Shown piece by piece: positions 42,205-51,039 of a stretch of 64,000 bases of DNA. The position numbers were made by a program, and so were the translations under genes. Position 1 is the stretch's first letter. Every line of letters starts with the position of its first letter. The notes under the pieces are model-generated. The model made no database searches. It was not told the DNA's origin and was given only the letters and a program-made list of their open reading frames with translations. Source of the DNA: G965205725 sp965205725 (GTDB taxonomy: Bacteria; Pseudomonadota; Gammaproteobacteria; Pseudomonadales; Halieaceae). The stretch lies in assembly GCA_965205725.1 (NCBI GenBank), contig OZ242189.1:2914001-2978000 (forward strand), given 5' to 3'.

Positions 42205-43560
42205 AAATGTCCGGTTCTGTAGCACATAGATTGTCCGCTTTTTGTTTGATTGCTGGAAGGCTCTATGAAGCGTCTTCCTGCCACCTTGGCTGAGCCGCGG
42301 ACATTAGGCTGCAACCGGTAGTTCATCTGATATTGCCTGACCCAAGGCGTCATATCTCGCCAGTTCTCGTGGACCGTGTTGAATCGAAAGAGTGCCATCG
42401 GGGTAACGTAGAACTTTGACCTTTGCCTTCACATAATGGCAGCGGTGGCGATCCGCAGGTATCTGCAGCACTAAGCCTTCAAAGTGTACGCAATTGTCCT
42501 TTCTCACCGTTCGCTCAAAGCGCTCACACAGGATGTCATCCAGCACCGATTTATCCCGGCACCCAACAAAGGCTGAGCCTTCTTCTGGCGGTGGCTGTGT
42601 AAACTCAGCGTTATAAGCCGTCAGGTAGGTCTCGGTCAGATATTTATTGGCGCTGTCCATGTCCGTGATACCGGCCAGGGCCAACTCCTTGACCAACCGG
42701 TCCTGGTGGGTGCTAAACACACGCTCAGAGCGGCCTCGGGCCTCTGGTGAATAGGCCGGGATCATCTCAATACCCAACTGGCCCATCGCCCGCCCGAATT
42801 GCGTCAGGGTCACTTTGTCGACCTTCCCGCCTGCCTCAGGTGTTATCCAGTAATGGCTGCCTCGATCTGTATACAGAGAACAAAACAGACCGCGCCCTTC
42901 AATGACGTCACGAACACCCCGAAAGCTGCTCTGTGTCCCTTCTTCGTCGCAAAAGAACATCGAGTAGTGCTCATTAGTGGCATCATCCATGGTAACGATC
43001 AGGTCCCAGTACTGCCCAGGTACCCATTGATGCTGGCTGCCGTCCTGATGCAACATCATCCCCGGCCAGGGTGACCGGTCACGCTGTTTACGGTGGACGC
43101 CACGTTGAGATGCCTTCTTCACTGCGCCAGCCCCTTGCAAGGTATTCTTCACCCACGAGTCGCTGCGCTGGCCTCCCTCTCGTTTGTACCAGGAATAGTA
43201 GTGCTTCACATTCCAGCCCCTGTGCCGATTACGATACCGATCCACCAGACGCATGACCTCGTCGACTGGAGCGCGGCGGTGCGATATCTGTGATAAGCGT
43301 TTGTCGATGAGACCCTCCAGGCCCTCTTCCTCATATCGATCAATGTAGCGGCGAAATGTCCGGTCACAAACCCCTAACAATCGCGCCGCCTCCTCCTGGG
43401 TCAGACGGCTCTCCGTCCAACCCCCATAAGCTTCCTCGAATCTCATTAGTCGAGTCTCCTGTAGCCACTCTGTCCGTCTCATAAGCGCCCCTCCTCGGGG
43501 TCCTATGAGAACCGGACAGATCATGTGCTACAAGACCGGACAGTTTATGTGTTACTAACA
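42189..43560 (-). mobile_element. IS1202/ISNCY-type insertion sequence, copy 2
   Basis: The 1372-bp element has the same length as copy 1 and is inverted relative to it. A perfect 16-bp target duplication GAAGCTGGCTAAGCAG flanks it (42173-42188 and 43561-43576). It differs from copy 1 by only a few bases, so both insertions are recent. It separates envC from ctpA. Confidence 0.95.
42304..43482 (-). CDS. Transposase, IS1202/ISNCY type, copy 2
   Basis: Intact 392-residue reading frame with the same helix-turn-helix and DDE core as copy 1; one residue differs (serine in KKASQRG). The start is chosen after the GAGGAGGGG ribosome-binding site, as in copy 1. Confidence 0.93.
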   Translation of the reverse strand: MRRTEWLQETRLMRFEEAYGGWTESRLTQEEAARLLGVCDRTFRRYIDRYEEEGLEGLIDKRLSQISHRRAPVDEVMRLVDRYRNRHRGWNVKHYYSWYKREGGQRSDSWVKNTLQGAGAVKKASQRGVHRKQRDRSPWPGMMLHQDGSQHQWVPGQYWDLIVTMDDATNEHYSMFFCDEEGTQSSFRGVRDVIEGRGLFCSLYTDRGSHYWITPEAGGKVDKVTLTQFGRAMGQLGIEMIPAYSPEARGRSERVFSTHQDRLVKELALAGITDMDSANKYLTETYLTAYNAEFTQPPPEEGSAFVGCRDKSVLDDILCERFERTVRKDNCVHFEGLVLQIPADRHRCHYVKAKVKVLRYPDGTLSIQHGPRELARYDALGQAISDELPVAA

Positions 43561-43632
43561 GAAGCTGGCTAAGCAGGGGTTAAACCGAACACATTAGGGT
43601 ACAATCGAAACAGGCTTATACAGGCACTGACT

Positions 43633-44973
43633 ATGATGAATTCACGCCCTGCGCAGATTCTGCCAAAACTGGCTGGAATCGCGCTTTTGCTGCAGGTTGC
43701 CCTCCACCCATTGCCCGCTTTAGCTGCCGCGGAGGAACCGCCAAAGGCCGAGCTGCCCTTGCACGAATTGCGCACTTTCGCCGATGTTTTCAACCAGATA
43801 CGGCTGGGCTATGTAAAAGAAATTGATGATAAAACCCTGCTGGAATATGCCATTCAAGGCATGCTTAGCGGCCTTGACCCTCACTCTGTCTACCTCAATG
43901 CCGAAGATTTCGGCGACTTGCAAACCAGTACCACCGGGGAGTTCTCGGGCTTAGGTCTGGAAGTGGGTATGGAAAACGGTTTTGTAAAAATCATATCGCC
44001 CATCGACGACACCCCCGCTAAACGCGCCGGCCTCGAAAGTGGTGACGTCATTCTCAAGCTGGACAACCAGCCAGCCAAAGGCATGAGCCTGAATGAGGCC
44101 ATTGAGATCATGCGCGGACCCAAAGACAGCAGTATCGATCTGACAATCGCCAGAGAAGGTCTGAGCCGCACGTTCACCGTCACGCTGGTGCGCGACACCA
44201 TACATGTAGTCAGTGTACGCCGACGCTGGCTGGAGCCCGGTTATGCCTATTTGCGCATTGCCCAGTTTCAGAAAGCTACGGGCGACGAGCTGGGAAAAGC
44301 ACTGCTTGAACTGCAAGATGAGCAGGCACTCAACGGCATTGTCCTGGATTTGCGTAACAATCCTGGCGGCGTGCTCAGTGCCAGCGTGGATGTCGCCGGG
44401 CACTTTCTCGCAGGCGGCACTGTTGTGTATACCGAAGGGCGGCTGGCAAATGCGCAAACAAACTACAACGCCACACCCTCAGACACCATCGCAGGTGCGC
44501 CCATTGTGGTACTCATTAATGGCGGCTCCGCATCGGCGTCAGAAATCGTTGCCGGCGCGCTGCAAGACCACCGCCGCGCCGTGGTCATGGGCACCGATAG
44601 CTTTGGCAAAGGTTCAGTGCAAACCATTATGCCGCTGTCGGAAGAACGGGCCATCAAGCTGACCACCGCCTTGTATTTCACCCCCAATGGCCGCTCCATT
44701 CAGGCGCAGGGGATTAAGCCAGACATCGAGGTAGAGAGGGCCAGAGTGACGGCCTTTGCAAACTTGCCTCCGCACGTCAGTGAATCGGACCTCAACCGCC
44801 ATCTCGGCAGTTCTAATGACCCTGCCGGGAATGACGGCCAGGAAGAGCTGCGCAGCAGTCGAGAACCCAACCCGTTGTTGGCACGAGACAACCAGCTATA
44901 CGAGGCTCTGACTCTGCTTAAAGGCCTGCATATTCTCGGCATGTACGATGCCAACCCGGACAGTGCGCTCTAG
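43633..44973 (+). CDS. ctpA: C-terminal processing protease CtpA (S41 family)
   Basis: Exported serine protease that trims or degrades envelope proteins. Signal peptide about 1-31 (IALLLQVALHPLPALA). A PDZ domain (FSGLGLEVGMENGFVKIISPIDDTPAKRAGLESGDVILKLDN) precedes the S41 core: GYAYLRIAQF, IVLDLRNNPGG, catalytic serine in INGGSASASEIVAGALQD (about 301) and lysine in SFGKGSVQT (about 326). Length 446 is normal. The gpmI-envC-ctpA order is conserved, but IS copy 2 now interrupts it, so ctpA must rely on a promoter in the 72-bp gap or read-out from the IS. Confidence 0.95.
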   Translation: MMNSRPAQILPKLAGIALLLQVALHPLPALAAAEEPPKAELPLHELRTFADVFNQIRLGYVKEIDDKTLLEYAIQGMLSGLDPHSVYLNAEDFGDLQTSTTGEFSGLGLEVGMENGFVKIISPIDDTPAKRAGLESGDVILKLDNQPAKGMSLNEAIEIMRGPKDSSIDLTIAREGLSRTFTVTLVRDTIHVVSVRRRWLEPGYAYLRIAQFQKATGDELGKALLELQDEQALNGIVLDLRNNPGGVLSASVDVAGHFLAGGTVVYTEGRLANAQTNYNATPSDTIAGAPIVVLINGGSASASEIVAGALQDHRRAVVMGTDSFGKGSVQTIMPLSEERAIKLTTALYFTPNGRSIQAQGIKPDIEVERARVTAFANLPPHVSESDLNRHLGSSNDPAGNDGQEELRSSREPNPLLARDNQLYEALTLLKGLHILGMYDANPDSAL

Positions 44974-45178
44974 TTTGCGATTTGCATTTTTCACGGCGGT
45001 CTTCCTGGCCGTAGCGTCAGCCCACGCCGCACAATCTCTCGATACGGCAACCGGCACGGACATTCCAGGCACTCCGGTACCAGGAGCCTCAGTTGTGTTG
45101 GCCGGGCAGCCGGCCAGAAACGGACTCAACTCATCGCACTGTCACAGGCGAACTTCTATACCCTGCTCTGCCATATAG
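44948..45178 (+). pseudogene. Truncated secreted-protein stub, probably the 5' end of a YibQ-type gene
   Basis: The frame overlaps the ctpA end and codes a signal peptide (SLRFAFFTAVFLAVASAHAAQ), then about 50 unremarkable residues, and runs 37 bp into the convergent hisF 3' end. In related genomes the gene between ctpA and hisF is a YibQ-like polysaccharide deacetylase with a signal peptide at this place. Here the catalytic domain (usually starting IIIDDLG) is missing, so this looks like a deletion remnant. A real small secreted protein is less likely. Confidence 0.45.
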
Positions 45179-45915
45179 GCCTTGGCCTGCGGCACCGTGT
45201 ATTCACCAAAGTGGAAAATGCTGGCAGCGAGTACTGCATCCGCACCCCCTTTTAATATACCGTCGACCAGGTGATCCAGGTTACCGACTCCACCAGAGGC
45301 AATCACAGGAATATTCACAGCATCGCTGATGGCTCTGGTCACAGCCAATTCAAAGCCATCTTTGGTGCCATCGCGATCCATACTGGTCAATAGTATTTCA
45401 CCCGCGCCCAGCGCCGCCATTTTCTCCGCCCACTCAACGGCGTTAATACCCGTGGGCTTGCGACCACCGTGGGTAAAAATTTCCCAGCATGGCTGTCCGT
45501 CAATGTCACTGACGCGCTTGGCATCGATGGCAACAACCATACACTGAGAGCCAAAGCGTTCAGCAGACTCTCGAACCAGCTCCGGGTTATGGATGGCCGC
45601 AGTATTAATGCTGACTTTATCAGCACCCGCATTCAACATCTGCCGTATGTCCTCAAGTTTACGAATACCACCGCCGACCGTGAGGGGAATAAACACCTGC
45701 TCGGCTATTTTCTCTACGGTATGTATCGTGGTATCGCGACCTTCATGGCTGGCGGTGATATCGAGAAAAGTAATTTCGTCAGCACCTTGTTCGTTGTAGC
45801 GTTTTGCCACTTCCACGGGATCACCCGCATCGCGTATATCGATAAAATTCACGCCTTTGACCACACGGCCAGCCTCGACATCCAGACAGGGAATGATGCG
45901 TTTAGCCAAACCCAT
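45142..45915 (-). CDS. hisF: Imidazole glycerol phosphate synthase subunit HisF
   Basis: Cyclase subunit making IGP and AICAR for histidine synthesis. (beta/alpha)8 barrel with the two catalytic aspartates: IIPCLDVEAGRVVKG (Asp-11) and LTSMDRDGTKDGF (Asp-130 equivalent). IASGGVGNLDHLVDG and AVLAASIFHFGEY form the phosphate sites. Length 257 is standard. Its start shares one base with the hisA stop. Confidence 0.98.
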   Translation of the reverse strand: MGLAKRIIPCLDVEAGRVVKGVNFIDIRDAGDPVEVAKRYNEQGADEITFLDITASHEGRDTTIHTVEKIAEQVFIPLTVGGGIRKLEDIRQMLNAGADKVSINTAAIHNPELVRESAERFGSQCMVVAIDAKRVSDIDGQPCWEIFTHGGRKPTGINAVEWAEKMAALGAGEILLTSMDRDGTKDGFELAVTRAISDAVNIPVIASGGVGNLDHLVDGILKGGADAVLAASIFHFGEYTVPQAKAYMAEQGIEVRL

Positions 45916-46664
45916 CAGTTGTCACTCTGCCCGCTGAGCCGGTCGGCCAGGGTTTGAGCTTCCGCCACATCGAGCGTGCCTTCGTAAATGGCGCGACCGG
46001 TAATCGCACCACAGATACCCCGGTCTGCGACTTTGGCTAAAGCACGAATGTCATCAATACTGCTAATTCCTCCTGAAGCCACAACCGGAATGCTCGAAAC
46101 ATTAGCCATGGCTACGGTAGCGTCGACATTCACACCCCGCATCATGCCATCGCGAGCGATATCGGTGTATACAATAGCGGAAACACCATCACCCTCAAAT
46201 TGACGGGCCAGGTCAGTGGCTGGTATTTCACTGACTTCAGCCCAACCATCGGTGGCTACCAAACCGTCTTTTGCGTCCAGCCCAACCATCACTTTGCCCG
46301 GAAATGCGGCGCAGGCCTCAGCCACAAAGGTCGGCTCTTGCACCGCCTTGGTGCCAATAATCACATAACTCACACCTGCATTCACATAGTGTTCAATCGT
46401 TGTGAGATTGCGAATGCCGCCACCAATTTGAATGGGCAGCTCTGGATAAGCCTGGGCAATGGCCGTAACGATCTCGCCATTTACCGGCTCGCCCGCAAAC
46501 GCGCCATTGAGGTCAACTAAATGCAGCCGACGACAGCCGGCATCAACCCAGCGCCTTGCCATGGCAAGCGGGTCATCAGAAAAGACCGTTGAATCATCCA
46601 TCAGTCCCTGCCGCAGGCGCACACAGGTGCCGTCTTTTAAATCAATTGCAGGAATAATCAGCAC
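45915..46664 (-). CDS. hisA: ProFAR isomerase HisA
   Basis: Amadori isomerase of the histidine pathway, paralogous to HisF. Motifs: MLIIPAIDLKDGTCVRLRQG with the first catalytic aspartate, IQIGGGIRNLTTIEHYVNAGVSYVIIGTKAV, and YTDIARDGMMRGVNVD with the second. Length 249 is standard. It lies 2 bp after hisH. Confidence 0.98.
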   Translation of the reverse strand: MLIIPAIDLKDGTCVRLRQGLMDDSTVFSDDPLAMARRWVDAGCRRLHLVDLNGAFAGEPVNGEIVTAIAQAYPELPIQIGGGIRNLTTIEHYVNAGVSYVIIGTKAVQEPTFVAEACAAFPGKVMVGLDAKDGLVATDGWAEVSEIPATDLARQFEGDGVSAIVYTDIARDGMMRGVNVDATVAMANVSSIPVVASGGISSIDDIRALAKVADRGICGAITGRAIYEGTLDVAEAQTLADRLSGQSDN

Positions 46665-46666
46665 GC

Positions 46667-47317
46667 TTATTCTTCACCCGTCCAGGACAGAAAATTACGC
46701 AACAATCGCAAACCGGATGTGTGGCTTTTCTCCGGGTGGAATTGCACCGCAAACAAATTGCTGCGAGCCAGCGCCGCGTCAATGCTAACCCCATAGTCGG
46801 TACTACCAGCAACCAGACTCCGCTCAGTCGCGTGCACATAATAACTGTGCACAAAGTAGAAGCGGGTATCCTGCTCAATATCCGCCCACATGGGGTGCAC
46901 ACGTTCTTGATGCACGCGGTTCCAGCCTGTGTGTGGCACTTTCAACCGTTCACCATCTAAACCAGTGAGAGGATCACCAAAAAAGCGAACATCACCCTCG
47001 ACGACATTCAGGCAATCGACGCCGTCGTTTTCTTCACTGTGTTTCATCAGCGCCTGCAAGCCGATACAGATTGCCAACACGGGCTTGTTCTGCTGCAACA
47101 CGTCTTGCAACATCTTGTCACAATGCAATCGCCTGATCTCTGCCATGCAATCGCGAATAGCACCAACACCGGGAAATATCACTCGATCAGCGTCGCGAAT
47201 AATGTTGTGGTCATGGGTAATCACCACCTGGGCGGCACCCACATACTCAAGCGCACTCGCTACTGAGTGCAAATTACCCATGCCGTAATCAATGACAGCA
47301 ACCAGCTCCCTGCTCAT
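46667..47317 (-). CDS. hisH: Imidazole glycerol phosphate synthase subunit HisH
   Basis: Glutaminase subunit that feeds ammonia to HisF. Class I amidotransferase triad: nucleophile Cys in PVLAICIGLQAL (usually GICLGMQ, a mild variation), His and Glu in FAVQFHPEKSH. The N-terminus VAVIDYGMGNLHSVASALEYVG is diagnostic. Length 216 is normal. It lies between hisB and hisA in one operon. Confidence 0.97.
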   Translation of the reverse strand: MSRELVAVIDYGMGNLHSVASALEYVGAAQVVITHDHNIIRDADRVIFPGVGAIRDCMAEIRRLHCDKMLQDVLQQNKPVLAICIGLQALMKHSEENDGVDCLNVVEGDVRFFGDPLTGLDGERLKVPHTGWNRVHQERVHPMWADIEQDTRFYFVHSYYVHATERSLVAGSTDYGVSIDAALARSNLFAVQFHPEKSHTSGLRLLRNFLSWTGEE

Positions 47318-47326
47318 GCGATGGTT

Positions 47327-47920
47327 CTACAAAATGCCTTTAGTGGAAGGAGTGATATCACCCATGCGCGCATCGACGGCCAGCGCCATACGCAATGCGC
47401 GGCCAAAAGCCTTGAATACAGTTTCCGCCTGGTGGTGGGTGTTATCGCCACGCAGATTGTCCACATGCAGGGTTACATTGGCGTGGTTGATGAAGCCCTG
47501 AAAGAACTCGTGAAACAGGTCCACATCGAAATCACCGACCCGACCACGGGTAAACGGCACATGGAATTCCAGCCCGGGACGGCCGGAAAAGTCTACGACA
47601 ACTCGCGATAGCGCTTCGTCCAACGGCACGTAGGCATGGCCGTAGCGAACAATGCCCTTTTTATCGCCCACCGCCTGCGCCACGGCCTGACCCAGTGTAA
47701 TACCAATATCTTCAACCGTGTGGTGGTCATCAATGTGGGTATCCCCATTGGCCCTGATATCAAGATCGATCAAGCCGTGGCGTGCGATCTGATCCAGCAT
47801 GTGCTCCAGAAACGGAATGCCGGTATCAAAGTTCACCACGCCGCTACCATCCAGGTTTACTGAGGCAGTAATCTGGGTTTCCAGCGTGTCGCGGGTCACT
47901 GATGCGGTACGATCAGCCAT
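47327..47920 (-). CDS. hisB: Imidazoleglycerol-phosphate dehydratase HisB
   Basis: Mn-dependent dehydratase, 197 residues. The start MADRTASVTRDTLETQI is preferred to an in-frame codon 21 bp upstream. Metal-binding duplicated motifs: HMLDQIARHGLIDL...DDHHTVEDIGI and FHEFFQGFINHANVTLHV...NTHHQAETVFKAFGRAL. It is the single-domain form, as in pseudomonads and unlike the bifunctional E. coli enzyme. First gene of hisB-hisH-hisA-hisF. Confidence 0.97.
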   Translation of the reverse strand: MADRTASVTRDTLETQITASVNLDGSGVVNFDTGIPFLEHMLDQIARHGLIDLDIRANGDTHIDDHHTVEDIGITLGQAVAQAVGDKKGIVRYGHAYVPLDEALSRVVVDFSGRPGLEFHVPFTRGRVGDFDVDLFHEFFQGFINHANVTLHVDNLRGDNTHHQAETVFKAFGRALRMALAVDARMGDITPSTKGIL

Positions 47921-48061
47921 GTGTGTCTCCAGTTTCGCCAACTATGCACTACAAACCGGCACAGAGGGCCGGAAAACGCGGCATTATAAAAGAATGACAC
48001 CCCCAATACACGGCCAGCTTCCAGTACAATTCACACGCTCAGATAATGGAATGGCAGACCC

Positions 48062-49117
48062 TTGTCCCTAGAACCTGCACAGTTTCAAACAGCCGTGCTG
48101 AACTGGTACGACCAGCACGGCCGCAAACACCTGCCCTGGCAGCAGCACATCAACCCCTATCGGGTGTGGGTGTCAGAAATCATGTTGCAGCAAACCCAGG
48201 TCAGCACTGTAATCGACTACTTCCAGCGCTTTATGCAAGAACTGCCCACAGTAGGCGCGCTGGCAGCAGCGGAGGAAGACCGGATACTACATTTATGGAC
48301 TGGGCTGGGCTACTACGCTCGCGCTCGCAATCTGCACAGATGCGCCAAGCGAGTTATGGCCGAATACAGTGGCGAATTTTCTGCATCAATTGAATCACTC
48401 TGTGACTTGCCCGGCATTGGCCGCTCCACGGCAGGCGCCATACGCAGTATTGCTTTTGAACAGCCAGCAGCCATTCTCGACGGCAATGTAAAGCGAGTTC
48501 TGGCGCGCCACGCCGCAATAGGAGGCTGGCCCGGCAAGTCAGCGGTACTAAAAGAATTGTGGCAGGCCGCAGAACAATACGCGCCAGAAAAACGCACTCG
48601 CGACTACAGCCAGGCCATGATGGATTTGGGAGCGACCCTGTGCACTGCCAAACACCCTCAATGCGATGTATGCCCACTCAATACATCCTGCAAAGCACTA
48701 GCCCTGGGACAGCAAGATCACTATCCGGGGAAAAAGCCACGCAAACGTTTACCAGTAAAAACCACCACTATGTTGCTGGCCATGACAGCGGGAAAACAAA
48801 TTTATCTGGAAAAACGGCCTGACAGCGGTATTTGGGGGGGCCTGTGGTCGTTTCCTGAATTTGACGAGAAGCCACAGCTACAAAACTTCTGCCTGGATAC
48901 CTTTGGCGAGTCTGCTACCGACCTCACTACCTTGCCAAATCTGCGACACACCTTCAGTCACCATCACCTCGATATTACTCCCATCGTGGTGACACTGGAC
49001 AGGGCGCGACTCGTAGTCATGGAGCCAAACCGAGGCCTCTGGTACAGTCTCAACCAGCCGGAGCCAATTGGCCTGCCCAGACCTGTAACCAAACTATTGA
49101 AATTACTGGAAGACTAG
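48062..49117 (+). CDS. mutY: Adenine DNA glycosylase MutY
   Basis: Removes A mispaired with 8-oxoG. Catalytic Glu in WVSEIMLQQTQV (about 39), helix-hairpin-helix LPGIGRSTAGAI, catalytic Asp in ILDGNVKRVLAR (about 140), [4Fe-4S] cysteines in CTAKHPQCDVCPLNTSC (C-x6-C-x2-C-x5-C), and a C-terminal NUDIX-like 8-oxoG recognition domain (GIWGGLWSFPEF, LRHTFSHHHLDI). The start codon is TTG. It is divergent from hisB and followed 4 bp later by yggX. Confidence 0.97.
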   Translation: MSLEPAQFQTAVLNWYDQHGRKHLPWQQHINPYRVWVSEIMLQQTQVSTVIDYFQRFMQELPTVGALAAAEEDRILHLWTGLGYYARARNLHRCAKRVMAEYSGEFSASIESLCDLPGIGRSTAGAIRSIAFEQPAAILDGNVKRVLARHAAIGGWPGKSAVLKELWQAAEQYAPEKRTRDYSQAMMDLGATLCTAKHPQCDVCPLNTSCKALALGQQDHYPGKKPRKRLPVKTTTMLLAMTAGKQIYLEKRPDSGIWGGLWSFPEFDEKPQLQNFCLDTFGESATDLTTLPNLRHTFSHHHLDITPIVVTLDRARLVVMEPNRGLWYSLNQPEPIGLPRPVTKLLKLLED

Positions 49118-49121
49118 AGAA

Positions 49122-49394
49122 ATGCCGCGAACAGTTTTTTGCAAAAAATATAAAACCGAGCTGGAAGGCCTCGATGCCCCACCTTATCCCGGCTCCAAAG
49201 GCCAGGATATTTTCAGGAATGTGTCCAGACAGGCATGGATCGAATGGCAAGCTCATCAGACGATGCTGATCAATGAAAAACACCTGAATATGGTGGATGC
49301 CGATTCCCGCAAATACCTGCAAGAAGAAATGGACAAATTTTTCGCCGGAGAAGCCTACGACAAGGCTGAGGGCTATGTACCACCTGGCAAATAG
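49122..49394 (+). CDS. yggX: Fe(2+)-trafficking protein YggX
   Basis: Small protein involved in iron handling and oxidative-stress protection. Its 90 residues have the family pattern: TVFCKKYKTELEGLDAPPYPGSKGQDIFRNVSRQAWIEWQAHQTMLINEKHLNM...RKYLQEEMDKFF, including the conserved Cys-7. The mutY-yggX pairing is conserved. Confidence 0.97.
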   Translation: MPRTVFCKKYKTELEGLDAPPYPGSKGQDIFRNVSRQAWIEWQAHQTMLINEKHLNMVDADSRKYLQEEMDKFFAGEAYDKAEGYVPPGK

Positions 49395-49466
49395 GTCGTC
49401 TTGACTCTAAATGTTGCAGCAGGTCTAATACGCGCCTCTCGCGACCTGTGAGATTCAAAAAAGTAC

Positions 49467-49542
49467 GCCCGGGTAGCTCAGTCGGTAGAGCAGTGGATTG
49501 AAAATCCTCGTGTCGGTGGTTCGATTCCGCCCCCGGGCACCA
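49467..49542 (+). tRNA. tRNA-Phe (GAA)
   Basis: A 76-nt cloverleaf with encoded CCA: acceptor GCCCGGG/CCCGGGC, D arm GCTCAGTCGGTAGAGC, anticodon loop TTGAAAA (GAA), T arm GGTGGTTCGATTCCGCC. The anticodon stem reads GTGGA/TCCTC, which leaves a T-T mismatch at the second pair (28-42). A decayed integrase gene lies directly downstream, so the tRNA was probably used as an integration site. Confidence 0.95.
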
Positions 49543-49709
49543 TTTGACACTTTCGACAACATCCGAAGAAGTCCAATAAAAAATCAATAAATACAGCAAG
49601 TTATAAATCCAGTATTGTTCACCGTAATCTTCTGAGTTCCATTGACCGCCAAAAAATTTGTCGGTGTTTTTGACGGTATCTCCAATTCAATTTAGGAATA
49701 TACTGTCAC

Positions 49710-50316
49710 ATGGCTTTGGTGAATTCGCAAATTAAACGAGCAACTCCCCGTGATACCGACTACAAGATGGCCGATGGCGAGGGTATGTATTTACTTGTTA
49801 AAAAGAATGGCGACTGGATTACCGTTTCCGAGACAAGCGCAAAACCCTGGCGCTGGGCATCGCCGGTGAGCGCATGAAGATGGGTACAGAGCATCTGGTG
49901 CCTCTGTCTCGTCAGGCCCTGGAGTTGCTGGAACTGCTACATGGAATGACGGGTAAATATGACTTGGTCTTTCCATCCGAGCGTGACCGCAGTCGGGTAA
50001 TGCCCGACAACACCATACGCAAAGCTATTTTTATGCTGGGCTATGACGGCAAACACGAAGGCAAAAGTAAAGCGATCCCTCACGGTTTCAGGGCGACAGC
50101 CTGTGCTCTATTCTCAATGAAACGGGGTTTAACCTCGACGCGATTGAGCGTCAGTTGGCCCATCAGGAACGTAATAGTGTCAGAGCAGCTTATACCCGCC
50201 ATGCCCGCTACTTGGATGAACGTCACCAGATGATGCAGTGGTGGGCAGATTACCTGGACGAAATGAGAGTATATGGAAAAGTAGTTTCAATATTTTCAAA
50301 GGTGGGTAGCGGTTAA
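49710..50316 (+). pseudogene. P4-type tyrosine integrase, decayed
   Basis: The N-terminus MALVNSQIKRATPRDTDYKMADGEGMYLLVKKNGD is the arm-binding (DUF4102) start of P4-type integrases. A frameshift follows, then LDYRFRDKRKTLALGIAGERMKMGTEHLVPLSRQALELLELL joins the N-terminal domain to the catalytic domain, with about 200 residues missing. IPHGFRATAC keeps the HxxR box; a second frameshift precedes ILNETGFNLDAIERQLAHQERNSVRAAYTRHARYLDERHQMMQWWADYLDEMR, with the tyrosine in RAAYTRHARY. It lies 168 bp after tRNA-Phe, as expected for a tRNA-targeted island. Confidence 0.85.
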
Positions 50317-50383
50317 ATTATAAAGCCTGAGAGTCAGTTCCTGAACCGTGCTCAAATTTAAAATCAGCATGGTTCTTGAAACA

Positions 50384-50674
50384 TCACACCAACTCCAATC
50401 GCAATTCTCGACCAACGACAGAGGCAGCACGCTGCATTGTTTCTAAGGAAATACCAGTATTCTGAGGGTCGAGTAACCGGTTCAATTGGGAGCGACTCGT
50501 ACCCATTGTTTTGGCCATCACCGTTTTGCTGATACCTTTTTCTTCCATCTCATGAGCAATCTGCCTCGCAAGAACCCGCTTAATAGCAACAGCCTCGCAC
50601 TCTTCCAGAATTCCTTCATTTTTCAAAAAGTCATCAAATGACGATCCAATACGAGGGTTATTAGTTGATGTCAT
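50384..50674 (-). CDS. HigA-like antitoxin (XRE family)
   Basis: A 96-residue protein with a helix-turn-helix of the XRE/HigA type: QIAHEMEEKGISKTVMAKTMGTSRSQLNRLLDPQNTGISLETMQRAASVVGRELRLEL. It follows the toxin gene with a 4-bp overlap (ATGA). It should neutralise the toxin and repress the pair at the palindrome 51040-51061. Toxin-first order is typical of HigBA-type modules. Confidence 0.8.
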   Translation of the reverse strand: MTSTNNPRIGSSFDDFLKNEGILEECEAVAIKRVLARQIAHEMEEKGISKTVMAKTMGTSRSQLNRLLDPQNTGISLETMQRAASVVGRELRLELV

Positions 50675-51027
50675 CGCTCAATCTCTTTTCTTCGTTGTTC
50701 AGCTAATGTTAAATCTTTTTGTGGCGTCTTTTGGGACTTCTTCACAAAGCCATGAAGCAACACCATATAACCTCCGTGTACCGTAAAAATAACGCGGGCG
50801 ATTCGACCATTTGATATACCGCTACGCACTTCCCATAAATTTCTATACCCGGTGAGCGGTTTACAGAGTGGCAATCCAACCGGCCAACCGTATTCTACAT
50901 CCTTGATATCACACCCGATAACCTGCCTGTCTTCAGGTTCTAATTCCATAAGCCAGCTTCGCACTGGTTCGGACCCAGCAGGAGTACAATAAAAGTTTGC
51001 CGGTAATCGCTTTAAATGTCTTCCCAT
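50671..51027 (-). CDS. HigB/RelE-like toxin (phage Gp49-like family)
   Basis: A 118-residue protein of the RelE superfamily: NFYCTPAGSEPVRSWLMELEPEDRQVIGCDIKDVEYGWPVGLPLCKPLTGYRNLWEVRSGISNGRIARVIFTVHGGYMVLLHGFVKKSQKTPQKDLTLAEQRRKE. The segments LWEVRS, RVIFTV and LLHGFVKKSQKTP are the typical ribosome-dependent RNase-fold signature. GAGG lies about 8 bp upstream of the ATG. First gene of a two-gene toxin-antitoxin operon. Confidence 0.82.
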   Translation of the reverse strand: MGRHLKRLPANFYCTPAGSEPVRSWLMELEPEDRQVIGCDIKDVEYGWPVGLPLCKPLTGYRNLWEVRSGISNGRIARVIFTVHGGYMVLLHGFVKKSQKTPQKDLTLAEQRRKEIER

Positions 51028-51039
51028 ACAATATCCTCA

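Noticed and set aside
37917..43560. Composite transposon formed by the two IS1202-type copies around gpmI-envC
   Set aside because: Each copy has its own 16-bp target duplication and the genes between are in their conserved backbone place, so the unit did not move together.
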